The notes under the pieces: model-generated
The model's input: only the letters and a program-made list of their open reading frames with translations
What the model was told of the DNA's origin: nothing
The model's database searches: none
Position numbers and translations under genes: made by a program
Part shown: in pieces, positions 36,427 through 45,315 of the stretch
Position numbering within the stretch: position 1 is the first letter of the stretch
Layout: every line of letters begins with the position of its first letter
NCBI RefSeq assembly: GCF_030818485.1
Contig: NZ_JAUTAJ010000004.1
Coordinates: forward strand, 3,449,501 to 3,513,500
From: Pseudoroseomonas cervicalis
GTDB lineage: Bacteria > Pseudomonadota > Alphaproteobacteria > Acetobacterales > Acetobacteraceae
Direction of reading: 5' to 3'
Length of the DNA stretch: 64,000 nt

Positions 36427-38585
36427 CAGCGGTAGCGCAGGCCGCCCAGGACCCGCGCGCCATTGCCGTACTGGCAGTAATAGGTGGAGCTGCAGCTGGC
36501 GTAGTAGTCGCGGTCGAACAGGTTGGTGACGTTCAGCGTCGCCTGCGCACCGGCCAGGGCGGGGGCGAGCTTGCCCAGCTCGTAGCGCGCCGCCAGGTCG
36601 ACCAGCGTGTAGCCGCCGGCGCGCACCGTGTTGGCGTCGTCGCCATAGCTGCTGCCGACGACGCGCAGCCCGGCGCCGAGCGTCAGCCCGTCCAGCGCGC
36701 CCTCCTCGATGCCGTAGCTGGCCCAGACCGAGCCGTAATAATCCGGTGCCGCCTGCGGCCGCTTGCCCAGCGCGGCGCTGTTGGTGGAGCGCGTCACCTC
36801 GGTGTCCAGCAGCGTCAGGCTGCCGATCAGCTCCAGCCCGCGGGCGATGCGGCCGCGCGCCTCCAGCTCCACCCCGCGCGAGCGGATCTCGCCCTGCTGC
36901 ACCTGGAAGCCGGGGATGGCGCCGGGGGTCAGCCCGTTCTCCTGCCGGATCTCGAACAGCGCGGCGGTGAGCATCGCGTTGATGAAGGAGGGCTCGTATT
37001 TGACACCGGCCTCCCATTGCCGCCCCTCGGTCGGGCGGAAGGCGCGGCCGGCGGCGTCCACGCCCACCACCGGCTCGAAGGAGGTGGCGTAGCTGACATA
37101 GGGGGAGAGGCCGTTGTCGAAGCGGTAGAGCAGCCCGGCGCGGTAGCTGGGCGAACGGCTCGACTGGTCGCTGCTGGTGCCGGCCAGGCGGTTGTCGGTG
37201 CGCTGCTCGGTCCAGTCATGCCGCGCGCCGAGCAGCAGGCGGAAATTCCCGAGGCTCATCTGGTCCTGCAGATAGACGCCCAGCTGCTGCAGCGTCTGCC
37301 GGCTGTCGATGATGCGCGTCAGCGCGCCGACGGGAAGGCCGTAGCGCGGCGCGGTGACGTCGAGCGAGGCGGCGGTGCCGTAGCGATACTCCCAGGAGCT
37401 GACCGAGCGCTGCAGGTCGAAGCCGAGCAGCGCGCGGTGCGCCACCGCGCCGGTGGTGAAATCGATCTGCGCGCTGTTGTCGGCGGCGATGCCGTCCACC
37501 TGCTCCAGCGAGCGCAGCGCCTGGCGCGGCATCAGCCCGGCGGCGCTGACGGGGCCGGCCATCTGCAGGCTCTGGAAATCGAGGTCGATCGCCGAGTAGC
37601 GCAGCTTCGAGGTGACGCTGACGGCCTCGTTCACGCGGTGCTCCAGCGTGTAGCCCAGCGCGTATTGCGTGCGGTCGTAGCGGTCGAAGGACGGGTCGCC
37701 GACATTCAGCCTGCGGTCCAGGTAGCGGCCGATCCCCGGCGCGGCCAGGCCGCGGGCGTAGATCGAGTTGAAATAGCCGCCCTCGGGATCGTGCTGGTAG
37801 AAGCCCTGCAGGGTCAGCCGCGTCGCGGCGCTGGGCTGCCAGGCGATCGCCGGCGCGATGGCGATGCGCTGCTCCTCGACCTTGTCATACTGCGTGTCGG
37901 CGCGGCGGCCGATGCCGCTGACGCTGTATTGCCAGACGCCCTCGGCATCGAGCGCGCCCTGGCTGGTCAGCCCCGCCTGCGCCCGGCCATGGCTGCCGGC
38001 CTCGAGCCGCACCTCGTTATAGGGGCGGGCGCTGGGGGCGCGGCTGATCTGGTTGACCAGCCCGCCCGGATTGGTCTGGCCATACAGCACCGCGGCCGGG
38101 CCGCGCAGCACGTCGAGGCTGTCGATCAGGAAGGGATCGATGGCGGGCAGGGCGAAGGCCTGGCCGCGCGGCAGCCGCAGCCCGTCCAGGAAATCCACCA
38201 CATTGGTCGAGGTGCCGAAGCCGCCGAAGCCGCGCATGAAAATACTGTCGTAGCGCGAGGTGGTCTCGATGCCGGCCAGCACGCCCGGGGTATAGGCCAG
38301 CGCGTCGCGGCCGCTCTGCGCGTTCTGGTCGTCCAGCTGCCGGCGGGTGACAGTGCTGACCGAATGCGGGGTTTCCGCCGCCGGGCTGTCGGTCTTGGTG
38401 GCGCTGGTCGTGCTGCCTTCCAGATAGCTTTCGCCGGTGCGGCCGCGCAGGCCTTCCACCGCGATCTCCGGCAGCAGGATCGGCGCCGCCGGCGCCTGTT
38501 GTGCCCGGGCCGTGGCGGCGAGCGCCACCATGGCCACCGATGCCAGCAGCATGGCGCGCCGCTGCGCGCCCCTTGCTTCGCTCAT
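36423..38585 (-). CDS. TonB-dependent siderophore receptor
   Basis: The ATG at 38585 gives 720 residues with a signal peptide cleaved after about residue 29 (ALAATARAQQ). The plug domain shows SVSTVTRRQLDDQ, IFMRGFGG and DVLRGPAAVLYGQTNPGGLV, typical of FhuA/FpvA-type ferric-siderophore receptors. The 22-strand barrel ends in LRYRW with an aromatic last residue. Two Cys near the end (SCSSTYYCQ) may form a disulfide. A Fur-type box lies 43 bases upstream. It is the first gene of a three-gene iron uptake operon. Confidence 0.95.
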   Translation of the reverse strand: MSEARGAQRRAMLLASVAMVALAATARAQQAPAAPILLPEIAVEGLRGRTGESYLEGSTTSATKTDSPAAETPHSVSTVTRRQLDDQNAQSGRDALAYTPGVLAGIETTSRYDSIFMRGFGGFGTSTNVVDFLDGLRLPRGQAFALPAIDPFLIDSLDVLRGPAAVLYGQTNPGGLVNQISRAPSARPYNEVRLEAGSHGRAQAGLTSQGALDAEGVWQYSVSGIGRRADTQYDKVEEQRIAIAPAIAWQPSAATRLTLQGFYQHDPEGGYFNSIYARGLAAPGIGRYLDRRLNVGDPSFDRYDRTQYALGYTLEHRVNEAVSVTSKLRYSAIDLDFQSLQMAGPVSAAGLMPRQALRSLEQVDGIAADNSAQIDFTTGAVAHRALLGFDLQRSVSSWEYRYGTAASLDVTAPRYGLPVGALTRIIDSRQTLQQLGVYLQDQMSLGNFRLLLGARHDWTEQRTDNRLAGTSSDQSSRSPSYRAGLLYRFDNGLSPYVSYATSFEPVVGVDAAGRAFRPTEGRQWEAGVKYEPSFINAMLTAALFEIRQENGLTPGAIPGFQVQQGEIRSRGVELEARGRIARGLELIGSLTLLDTEVTRSTNSAALGKRPQAAPDYYGSVWASYGIEEGALDGLTLGAGLRVVGSSYGDDANTVRAGGYTLVDLAARYELGKLAPALAGAQATLNVTNLFDRDYYASCSSTYYCQYGNGARVLGGLRYRW

Positions 38586-38627
38586 TCCCTGCCTTCTCCG
38601 CTCCCGCCGATCGCGCGGGCGATTCAT

Positions 38628-38646
38628 GCGAATGGTTATCATTCGC
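38628..38646 (-). promoter_or_regulatory. Fur box upstream of TonB receptor operon
   Basis: GCGAATG-GTTAT-CATTCGC is a perfect 7-5-7 inverted repeat of 19 bp. In the gene sense it reads GCGAATGATAACCATTCGC, close to the classical Fur consensus (GATAATGATAATCATTATC). It should repress the operon when iron is sufficient. Confidence 0.8.
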
Positions 38647-38874
38647 GAGTCGGGGGCGGCTTATACGGTAAACGGGACAGGTGCGTCCAGTTTTTCCATA
38701 TTGACCACGGCAAGCGGCTGACGGGAAGCCTCCGGCATGGGAGAGGCGCCGGACGGGGCCGCCCGCGGCCGGCGGCGCAGGGAAGGAGCGATGCATGGGG
38801 AGGATGTGCCGGGGCAGGCCGGGCGGGATGGCGGGCCGGGCGACGGGCCGGGGCGTCGCCGCCGCGCGGGCCCG

Positions 38875-39528
38875 ATGAGCGGCCAGCCCGCCCCGCGCGC
38901 CCGCACCGGCCGCCCCTCCAAGGGCGAGGCCGCCGAGATGTCCGGCCGGATCATCGACGCCGCGGCGCAGCTCTTCGCCAGCCAGGGCTTCACCGCCACC
39001 TCGATGGAGCAGGTGGCGGCCGCCTGCAATGCCGGCAAGGACACGCTGTATCGCCGCTTCCCCTCCAAGGCCGCGCTGTTCGGCGCGGTGCTGGAGCGGC
39101 TGCGCGCGCGCGTCCTGCTGCGGCTGCGGACCGAGATCGCGCCGCCCGGCCCCGGCACCCCCGCCCTGGCGCGGCTGCGGCAGCTGGCGCGGCTGTTCCT
39201 CACCCTCAACCTGGATGCCGAGCTGCTGGCCTATCGCCGCATCGCCTTCACCGAGGGCATGGTGTTCGGCGCCGAGCGCCAGGCGGCGGAGGCCGCCGAC
39301 CCGATCCTGGAGGAGCTGGTGCGCGCGGTGGCCGAGGCGCAGCGCGACGGGGCGCTGCGGGCCGGCCCGCCGCAGCCGCTGGCGCAGCACCTGCTGCACA
39401 GCATCGTCTACGGGCCGACCAATGAGGCGATGCTGGGCCGCGCGACCTACGCCACCGAGGCCGCGCAGGAGCGCTATTTCGCGCAGATGTGGGAGCTGTT
39501 CCTGCATGGCGCGGCCGGGCGGGGATAG
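38875..39528 (+). CDS. TetR-family regulator
   Basis: The ATG at 38875 gives 217 residues. The TetR HTH covers residues about 20-65: IIDAAAQLFASQGFTATSME, then VAAACNAGKDTLYRRFPSKA. The C-terminal ligand domain is of the common TetR_C type (AYRRIAFTEGMVFG...). It is transcribed away from the TonB receptor and toward another TetR gene. Target genes are not evident; its divergent position makes the intergenic Fur-box region a possible target. Confidence 0.85.
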   Translation: MSGQPAPRARTGRPSKGEAAEMSGRIIDAAAQLFASQGFTATSMEQVAAACNAGKDTLYRRFPSKAALFGAVLERLRARVLLRLRTEIAPPGPGTPALARLRQLARLFLTLNLDAELLAYRRIAFTEGMVFGAERQAAEAADPILEELVRAVAEAQRDGALRAGPPQPLAQHLLHSIVYGPTNEAMLGRATYATEAAQERYFAQMWELFLHGAAGRG

Positions 39529-39594
39529 CGCGCGCCGGCAGGGGATGCCGAAGGGGGCGCCCGCGGGGCGGGCGGGGCGCGGCGGCGCGCCGGC

Positions 39595-40191
39595 TCAGGC
39601 CAGCGCGCCCTCCAGCAGCGCCGCGAAGGCGTCGATCGCCTCCTCCCGGCTGTAGCGGCCCTGCACCAGCGCCGCCGCCAGCGCCTCGCCCGCCGCCACC
39701 AGCCCGACGCAGCGCCGCGCCAGAGCCGCCTCAGGCTGCGCCGCATGCGGCTGCAGCACGGCCACGAACATCCGCGCGCAATGGTCCTGCAGCTCCTGCA
39801 GCACCGCCGCCTTCTCCTCGCTGCCGGCGAGTGCCGCGCCCACCGCGTGGAACTCGCCCGTGGTGTCGGCGGCGCAGTCGATGAAGGCCTCGGCCAGCAG
39901 GCGCAGCGTCTCGGCACGGCCGCGCGGGGCCGCGCGCATGGCGTCGCGGAAGCCGTTCACCCGCTCCAGGTCGATCATCCGGTACAGCTCGATCAGCAGG
40001 GCCGAGCGGGTGCCGAAATGGTCATAGGCCACCGGCTTCGACACCCCGGCGCGCGCCGCCAGATGGCCGAGCGTCAGCCGGTCCGCCCCCTCCTCGCGGA
40101 TGATCGCCAGCGCCGTCTCCAGCAGCTGCCGGTGCCGCGCCGCCTGGGACAGCCGGCGCCGCGGCGCGGCGGGTGCTTCGCTCAGGGACAT
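39595..40191 (-). CDS. TetR-family regulator of the adjacent operon
   Basis: The ATG at 40191 gives 198 residues; a TTG at 40218 would run into the palindrome upstream and is less likely. The HTH is clear: LLETALAIIREEGADRLTLG, then LAARAGVSKPVAYDHFGTRS. It is divergent from the dehydrogenase-ankyrin-epoxide hydrolase operon, with the palindrome CTACCAATGGTAG between them, so it probably represses both itself and that operon. The ligand is unknown. Confidence 0.85.
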   Translation of the reverse strand: MSLSEAPAAPRRRLSQAARHRQLLETALAIIREEGADRLTLGHLAARAGVSKPVAYDHFGTRSALLIELYRMIDLERVNGFRDAMRAAPRGRAETLRLLAEAFIDCAADTTGEFHAVGAALAGSEEKAAVLQELQDHCARMFVAVLQPHAAQPEAALARRCVGLVAAGEALAAALVQGRYSREEAIDAFAALLEGALA

Positions 40192-40211
40192 GTCAGCGTC
40201 CACCTTGAAAC

Positions 40212-40224
40212 CTACCAATGGTAG
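40212..40224. promoter_or_regulatory. Palindromic operator between divergent genes
   Basis: CTACCA-A-TGGTAG is a perfect 6-bp inverted repeat around one base, in the 87-base gap between the TetR gene and the operon beginning at 40279. It resembles short TetR-family operators (compare sites with TACCnnnGGTA) and overlaps the likely promoter for both directions. Confidence 0.65.
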
Positions 40225-40278
40225 CTTAGTTGGGTCTGCAGCACCCGGCCTGTTAGCCGAAGCGGAGGACCCCCATCA

Positions 40279-41301
40279 ATGACGCCCGCCCCCATCCCGC
40301 CAGATCCCATCCTGCTGGTCGGCGGCTCCGGCGCCGTCGGGCGCTGGACCGCCCGCCACCTGCGCCAGGCGCATCCGGACCTGCCGATCCTGCTCGGCGG
40401 CCGCGACCTGGCCAGGGCGCGCGACGCCGCCGCCGCCATCGGCGGGGCGGAGGCGGTGGCGGTCGACCTCGCGGCCGCCGATCTCGGCCTGGGCGGGCGG
40501 GCGGTCGGCGCCGTGGCGGTGCTGTTCGCCGATCCGCGCCTGGCCACGCTGCGCTTCGCCCAGGCGCGCGGCGTGCCGCATCTCAGCATCTCGCTCGGCC
40601 TGTTCGAGATCGGGCCGGAGATCGCCCTGCACACCCACCGGCCGCAGGCTTCGGCGGTGGTGCTGGGCACCGAATGGCTGGTCGGCGCCACCACCCTGCC
40701 GGTGCTGAGGCTGGCGCAGCGCTTCGGCCGGCTGGAGCGGGTGATGATCGGCGCGCTGCTGGATGAGCAGGACGGCGCCGGCCCGGCGGGCGATGCCGAT
40801 TTCAGCCGGCAGAACGCCGTCATGCCGGCGGCGCTGTACCGCCGCGACGGCGCCTTCGCCTGGCACCATGGCGAGGCCCTGGAAACGAGCTTCCGCGCCG
40901 CCGATGGCACGGAGGTCGCGGCCATGGCCTTCTCGGTCAATGACGTGATCGGGCTGGCGGCGGCGACCGGGGTGCCGGATCTCGATTTCCGCCTGGCCAT
41001 CGGCACCAGCTCCAGCCGCCGCCGTGGCGGGCCCGCCTCCACCGAGATCATCCTGGAGCTGGAGGGAGAGGACCCTCAGGGCCGCCCGCTGCGCAGCCGC
41101 CATGCGGTGATCCACCCGGAGGGGCAGATGCCGCTGACCGGGCTCGGCGTGGCGCTGCTGCTGGAGCGTCTGGCCGGGCTGGATGGCAGGCCGGCGACGC
41201 CGCCCGGCCTCTACCTGCCCTATCAGCTGCTGGAGCCGGAGCGCTATTTCGCGCGCTTCGACGCGATCGGCGGCCAGCTCGTCGATCTCGGTGCCGCATG
41301 A
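40279..41301 (+). CDS. Saccharopine-dehydrogenase-like NAD(P)-binding protein
   Basis: This 340-residue protein starts after GGAGG. The N-terminus is a Rossmann fold with ILLVGGSGAVGRWTARHL and LLGGRDLARARDAAAAIGG, the pattern of saccharopine dehydrogenase-type NADP-binding domains. The rest has no clear family. It overlaps the ankyrin gene by four bases and is controlled from the TetR intergenic region. An oxidoreductase acting on a small organic substrate is likely, but the substrate is unknown. Confidence 0.75.
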   Translation: MTPAPIPPDPILLVGGSGAVGRWTARHLRQAHPDLPILLGGRDLARARDAAAAIGGAEAVAVDLAAADLGLGGRAVGAVAVLFADPRLATLRFAQARGVPHLSISLGLFEIGPEIALHTHRPQASAVVLGTEWLVGATTLPVLRLAQRFGRLERVMIGALLDEQDGAGPAGDADFSRQNAVMPAALYRRDGAFAWHHGEALETSFRAADGTEVAAMAFSVNDVIGLAAATGVPDLDFRLAIGTSSSRRRGGPASTEIILELEGEDPQGRPLRSRHAVIHPEGQMPLTGLGVALLLERLAGLDGRPATPPGLYLPYQLLEPERYFARFDAIGGQLVDLGAA

Positions 41302-42350
41302 GCCTCGCCGCCGCGATCCGCGCCGGCGATGCGGCGCGGGCCCTCGACCTGCTGCGCGCCGGCGCGGCGCTGGAGGCGCGCGACCCGGAGGGGCTGACCC
41401 CGCTGATGATCGCCGCCGGGCTCGGCCATTACCACCTGGCCGAGACCTTGCTGGCCGCCGGCGCCGACCCGCGCGCCATCGAGCCGCGCATGGGCGCCAC
41501 CGCCCTGCACAAGGCGGCGCAATCGGGCGATCCGGACATCGCCGCGCTGCTGCTGCGGCATGGCGCCTTCATCGACCAGCAGACGCCGGGCCTCGGCAAC
41601 ACGGCGCTGATCGACGCCGTGCTGCACGGGCAGGCGGCGGTGGTGCGGGTGCTGCTGCGGCAGGGCGCGCGGACCGGCATCGCCAATCACTGGGGGCAGA
41701 CGGCGCGCGGCCTCGCCGCTGCCAGCGGGCAGACGGCGCTGCTGGCCTTGCTGGAGGAACAGGAAAACACGCTGGCCGCGTCCGTCGCCGCGCAGCCGCT
41801 GGCCGCCGCTGCCAAAGCCGGAGACGAGGCGGCGGTGGCGCGGCTGATCGAGGCCGGCGCGCCGCCCGATGCCAGCCTGCCGGTGACCGGCAGCGTGGAC
41901 GACCGCTACACGCCGCTCGGCCTCGCCGCGCGCGAGGGGCATGTCGGGATCGCGCGGATGCTGCTGCAGGCGGGCGCCGATCCGCGGCGCCTGATCGGGC
42001 TGATGGGTGGCATGGCGCTGCATGACGCCGCCTATTTCGGCCATGCCGGCATCGTCCGGCTGCTGGCCGGGCATGCGGCGGCGCAGGGCCTGGCGCTGGC
42101 CGGGCGCGATGTGCAGGGCGCCTATAATGGCATGACCGCGCTGCACGACGCCGTCTGGCAGGGCCATGCCGAAGTGGCGCGCGCGCTGCTCGAGGCCGGC
42201 GCGCGGCGCGACCTGCGCGACCATACCGGCCGCACCCCGCGCGAGCTGGCGCTGCGCCAGGGACAGCACGACCTCGCCGCGCTGCTGGCCGAGGATCGTG
42301 ATGCCACGCCTGCGCAAGACGCGACGGAAGAAAACAGGGAAACGCCATGA
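41298..42350 (+). CDS. Ankyrin repeat protein
   Basis: This 350-residue protein is made of about eight ankyrin repeats. Clear ones include EGLTPLMIAAGLGHYHLAET, GATALHKAAQSGDPDIAALL, GNTALIDAVLHGQAAVVRVL and GMTALHDAVWQGHAEVARAL. There is no signal peptide or membrane helix, so it acts in the cytoplasm, probably as a protein-binding scaffold. Four-base overlaps on both sides place it firmly in the dehydrogenase-epoxide hydrolase operon, an unusual partner set. Confidence 0.95.
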   Translation: MSLAAAIRAGDAARALDLLRAGAALEARDPEGLTPLMIAAGLGHYHLAETLLAAGADPRAIEPRMGATALHKAAQSGDPDIAALLLRHGAFIDQQTPGLGNTALIDAVLHGQAAVVRVLLRQGARTGIANHWGQTARGLAAASGQTALLALLEEQENTLAASVAAQPLAAAAKAGDEAAVARLIEAGAPPDASLPVTGSVDDRYTPLGLAAREGHVGIARMLLQAGADPRRLIGLMGGMALHDAAYFGHAGIVRLLAGHAAAQGLALAGRDVQGAYNGMTALHDAVWQGHAEVARALLEAGARRDLRDHTGRTPRELALRQGQHDLAALLAEDRDATPAQDATEENRETP

Positions 42351-43477
42351 CCGACAGCATCCGACCGCAGCCCTTCGCCTTCCCCGATGCCGCTCTGGCC
42401 GATCTGCGCGAACGCCTGGCCCGCACCCGCTGGCCGGATGCGGAGACGGTGCCGGATTGGAGCCAGGGGGTGAAGCTCGACCGGCTGCGCGCCCTGATGG
42501 AGTATTGGCGCAACGGCTATGATTGGCGCGCCGGCGAGGCGCGGCTGAACGCGCTGAACCCGTCCACCACCACCATCGACGGGCTCGACATCCATTTCCT
42601 GCACCGGCCCTCGCCCGAGCCCGATGCGCTGCCGCTGGTGCTGACGCATGGCTGGTCCAGCTCGGTGGTGGAATATCTGGCGGTGGCGCCGCTGCTGGCC
42701 GATCCGCGCGCCCATGGCGGCGATCCGGCCGATGCCTTCCATGTCGTGCTGCCGACCCTGCCGAATTTCGGCCTGTCCTCGGCGACCGCCGACTGGTCGC
42801 CGGAGCGTGTGGCGCGCCTCTGGGTCGAGCTGATGCGCCGGCTCGGCTATGAGCGCTTCGTCGCGCAGGGCGGCGATTGGGGCTATGCGGTGACCAACGC
42901 GCTGGGCGGCATCGGCGCGCCGGCGGTGCGCGGCGTGCATTTCAGCATGTTCCCGATCTTCGAAGGCATGCAGCCGCAGGATGCGCAGGAGGAGAAGGCG
43001 CTGCGCCGGCTGCGCCACTTCGCCGAGCATGAGAATGGCTACCAGCTGCAGCAGATCCAGAGCCCGCAGACCATCGGCTACGCCCTGGCCGATTCCCCGG
43101 TCGGCCAGGCCGCCTGGCTCTATGAGCTGATCGAGAAATACACCGATGGCGACGCCGAGGAATTGATCGGCCGCGACGCGCTGCTCGACACCATCAGCCT
43201 CTACTGGCTGAGCAACACCGCCGCCAGCTCGGCGCGCATCTACTGGCAGAGCATGCGCCGCTTCCGCGAGCACGAGATCGCCGTGCCGGTCGGCTACAGC
43301 CAGTTCCCGCGCGACATCCACGAGACCAGCCGCCGCTGGGTGCAGGAACGCTACCCGACGCTCGCCTACTACAACGAGGTGCCGAAGGGCGGGCATTACC
43401 CGGCCTGGGAAGTGCCGCAGCTGTTTGCCGGGGAGCTGCGCGCCTGCTTCCGCAAGCTGCGCGCAGGGCCGGCCTGA
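42347..43477 (+). CDS. Epoxide hydrolase (alpha/beta hydrolase with EHN domain)
   Basis: This 376-residue protein has the N-terminal epoxide hydrolase domain (FPDAALADLRERLARTRWPD) and an alpha/beta hydrolase core. Key points are the oxyanion motif HGW at 101-103, the nucleophile Asp177 in QGGDWG, and a His in PKGGHYPAWE near the C-terminus; a lid Tyr is in the LYWLSNT region. It opens epoxides to diols. It is coupled to the ankyrin gene (ATGA) and ends the TetR-controlled operon. Confidence 0.9.
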   Translation: MTDSIRPQPFAFPDAALADLRERLARTRWPDAETVPDWSQGVKLDRLRALMEYWRNGYDWRAGEARLNALNPSTTTIDGLDIHFLHRPSPEPDALPLVLTHGWSSSVVEYLAVAPLLADPRAHGGDPADAFHVVLPTLPNFGLSSATADWSPERVARLWVELMRRLGYERFVAQGGDWGYAVTNALGGIGAPAVRGVHFSMFPIFEGMQPQDAQEEKALRRLRHFAEHENGYQLQQIQSPQTIGYALADSPVGQAAWLYELIEKYTDGDAEELIGRDALLDTISLYWLSNTAASSARIYWQSMRRFREHEIAVPVGYSQFPRDIHETSRRWVQERYPTLAYYNEVPKGGHYPAWEVPQLFAGELRACFRKLRAGPA

Positions 43478-43484
43478 GCCGCCC

Positions 43485-44315
43485 TCAGCCCGGCTGCGCC
43501 GCGATCAGCCGGCGCACCCGCTCGGCATCGGCGGCGGAGGCGGGGTTGTAGACCACCATGCCGAGTTCCGGCCGGCCATCGACGGCGAAGGCGGAGAATT
43601 CCAGCTCCAGCAGCCCGGCCACCGGGTGGCGGATGCGCTTCAGCCCCTCGCCCGCCGCGACCACCTCCTGGTCCTGCCAGAGGGCGGCGAATTCCGCGCT
43701 GGTCTGCTGCAATTCCTCGACCAGGCGCGCCGCCTCGGCGCTGGCCGCGGCGCCGGCGCGGGCGAGATCGGCGCGGAAGGCGCCGACGATGAAGCGCGCC
43801 ACGCTCTGCCAATCCGCCTGTTTGTCGCGCATCCGCGCCGGGCCGAACATCAGCCGCAGGATGTTGCGCTGCTCGCGCGGCAGCCGCGCGTAATCGGTCA
43901 GCAGCGCGGCGGCGGCGCGGTTCCAGGCGACCACGTCCCACAGCGCCGTCTTGATGATCGCCGCGCTGGTCTCCATCGAATCCAGCACGCGCTGCAGCCG
44001 CGGCGTCACCCCCTCCACCGGGCGGTAGCGCACCGTGGGCGGCCGGCCGAGGCCCAGCATGAACAGATGCTCGCGCTCCGGCTCGGTCAGCATCAGCCCG
44101 CGCGCCAGCCGGTCCAGCACATCGGCCGAGGGCGCGCCGCCGCGGCCCTGCTCCAGCCAGGTGTACCAGGTGGGGCTGATGCTGGCGCGCTGCGCTACCT
44201 CCTCCCGCCGCAGGCCGGGGGTGCGGCGGCGCTCGGCGGGAAAGCCGAAGGCCGCCGGGTCCAGCCGCCGGCGCCGGTCGCGCAGATAGCGCCCCAGCCG
44301 GTTCTCCTCCGCCAT
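43485..44315 (-). CDS. XRE-type regulator with MmyB-like ligand domain
   Basis: This 276-residue protein has an N-terminal HTH (TPGLRREEVAQRASISPTWY, then TWLEQGRG) and a C-terminal MmyB-like domain (AWNRAAAALLTDYARLPREQ, then HPVAGLLELEFSAFAVDGRP) thought to bind fatty-acid-type or other hydrophobic ligands. Such regulators usually control a divergent oxidoreductase gene; here that is the epimerase-type gene at 44422. Direct repeats in the shared intergenic region are candidate sites. Confidence 0.9.
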   Translation of the reverse strand: MAEENRLGRYLRDRRRRLDPAAFGFPAERRRTPGLRREEVAQRASISPTWYTWLEQGRGGAPSADVLDRLARGLMLTEPEREHLFMLGLGRPPTVRYRPVEGVTPRLQRVLDSMETSAAIIKTALWDVVAWNRAAAALLTDYARLPREQRNILRLMFGPARMRDKQADWQSVARFIVGAFRADLARAGAAASAEAARLVEELQQTSAEFAALWQDQEVVAAGEGLKRIRHPVAGLLELEFSAFAVDGRPELGMVVYNPASAADAERVRRLIAAQPG

Positions 44316-44345
44316 CGCCCCCTCCGCGCCGGGTAGGCATCATAC

Positions 44346-44374
44346 CAGGATAAGGTCACTACTTTAACAGGATA
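44346..44374. promoter_or_regulatory. Direct repeats CAGGATA in divergent promoter
   Basis: CAGGATA occurs at 44346 and 44368, 22 bp apart (two helical turns), each followed by A/C-GG. The pair lies between the XRE regulator and its divergent neighbour and may be the regulator's binding site. Confidence 0.45.
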
Positions 44375-44391
44375 CGGGGCCGGGGATAGGG

Positions 44392-44410
44392 CTGTCGCGC
44401 CAAGCGACAG
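44392..44410 (+). promoter_or_regulatory. Hairpin next to ribosome site of epimerase gene
   Basis: CTGTCGC and GCGACAG form a perfect 7-bp inverted repeat around GCCAA, ending directly at the AGGA ribosome site of the gene at 44422. It could be an operator or an RNA hairpin that modulates translation. Confidence 0.5.
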
Positions 44411-44421
44411 AGGACATTCCC

Positions 44422-45312
44422 ATGCGCATCTTCCTGACCGGCGCCACCGGCTTCATCGGCGCGCGCATCCTCCCCGAATTGCAGGCGGCCGGGCACCGGG
44501 TGCTGGGCCTGACCCGGTCCGAGGCCGGCGCCGCCCGGCTGCGCGCCGCCGGCGCCGAGCCGCATTTCGGCGATATCGACGATCCGGACAGCCTGCGCGA
44601 CGGCGTGGCGCGCTCGGATGCCGTCATCCACACCGCCTTCGACCACGACTTCACGAACTATGTGGAGAATTGCCAACGCGACGACCGGGCGATCCGCGCC
44701 ATGGGCGCGGCGCTGCTGGGCTCCGACCGGCCGCTGGTCATCACCTCGGCGACGCCGATGGGCATGAAGGATGGCGCCCCGGCGGTGGAGGATCATTTCG
44801 ACACGGGCCACCGCACTCCGCGCGTCGCCTCCGAACTGGCGGCGCAGGCGGTGCTGGAGCAGGGGGTGAATGTCTCGGTGGTGCGCCTCTCGCAGATCCA
44901 TGACAGGCGCAGGCAGGGGCTGGTGACCGAGATGATCGCCCTGGCGCGGCGCAGCGGCGTCTCGGCGCAGCTGGGCGCGGGGCGGAATGGCTGGTCGGCG
45001 GCGCATGTCTCCGACACCGCCCGGCTCTACCGCCTGGCGCTGGAGGCGGCGCGGCCCGGCGCCCGCTACCATGCCACGGCGGAGGAAACCGTGCCCTTCC
45101 ACGCCATCGCCGCCACGATCGGGCAGCGCCTCGGCCTGCCCGTGGTGTCGCTGGAGGGCGAGGCGGCGGCGGCGCATTTCGGCTGGCTGTCGCTCTTCGC
45201 CGGCCGCGACATGGCGGCCTCCAGCGCGCTCACCCGGGCGGCGCTGGGCTGGCAGCCGACGGGGCCGGATCTGCTCTCCGACCTCGCCGCGCTGGAGCTG
45301 GAGGAGGCCTGA
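44422..45312 (+). CDS. NAD-dependent epimerase/dehydratase-type SDR
   Basis: This 296-residue extended-SDR protein has the cofactor motif TGATGFIG at residues 6-13, an acidic DIDD turn and an ATAEE-type C-terminal substrate region. The usual catalytic Tyr-x-x-x-Lys is not obvious: around the expected place the sequence reads HRTPRVASELAAQAV, so it may be an atypical family member. It is divergent from the XRE regulator, which probably controls it. Confidence 0.8.
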   Translation: MRIFLTGATGFIGARILPELQAAGHRVLGLTRSEAGAARLRAAGAEPHFGDIDDPDSLRDGVARSDAVIHTAFDHDFTNYVENCQRDDRAIRAMGAALLGSDRPLVITSATPMGMKDGAPAVEDHFDTGHRTPRVASELAAQAVLEQGVNVSVVRLSQIHDRRRQGLVTEMIALARRSGVSAQLGAGRNGWSAAHVSDTARLYRLALEAARPGARYHATAEETVPFHAIAATIGQRLGLPVVSLEGEAAAAHFGWLSLFAGRDMAASSALTRAALGWQPTGPDLLSDLAALELEEA

Positions 45313-45315
45313 AGG

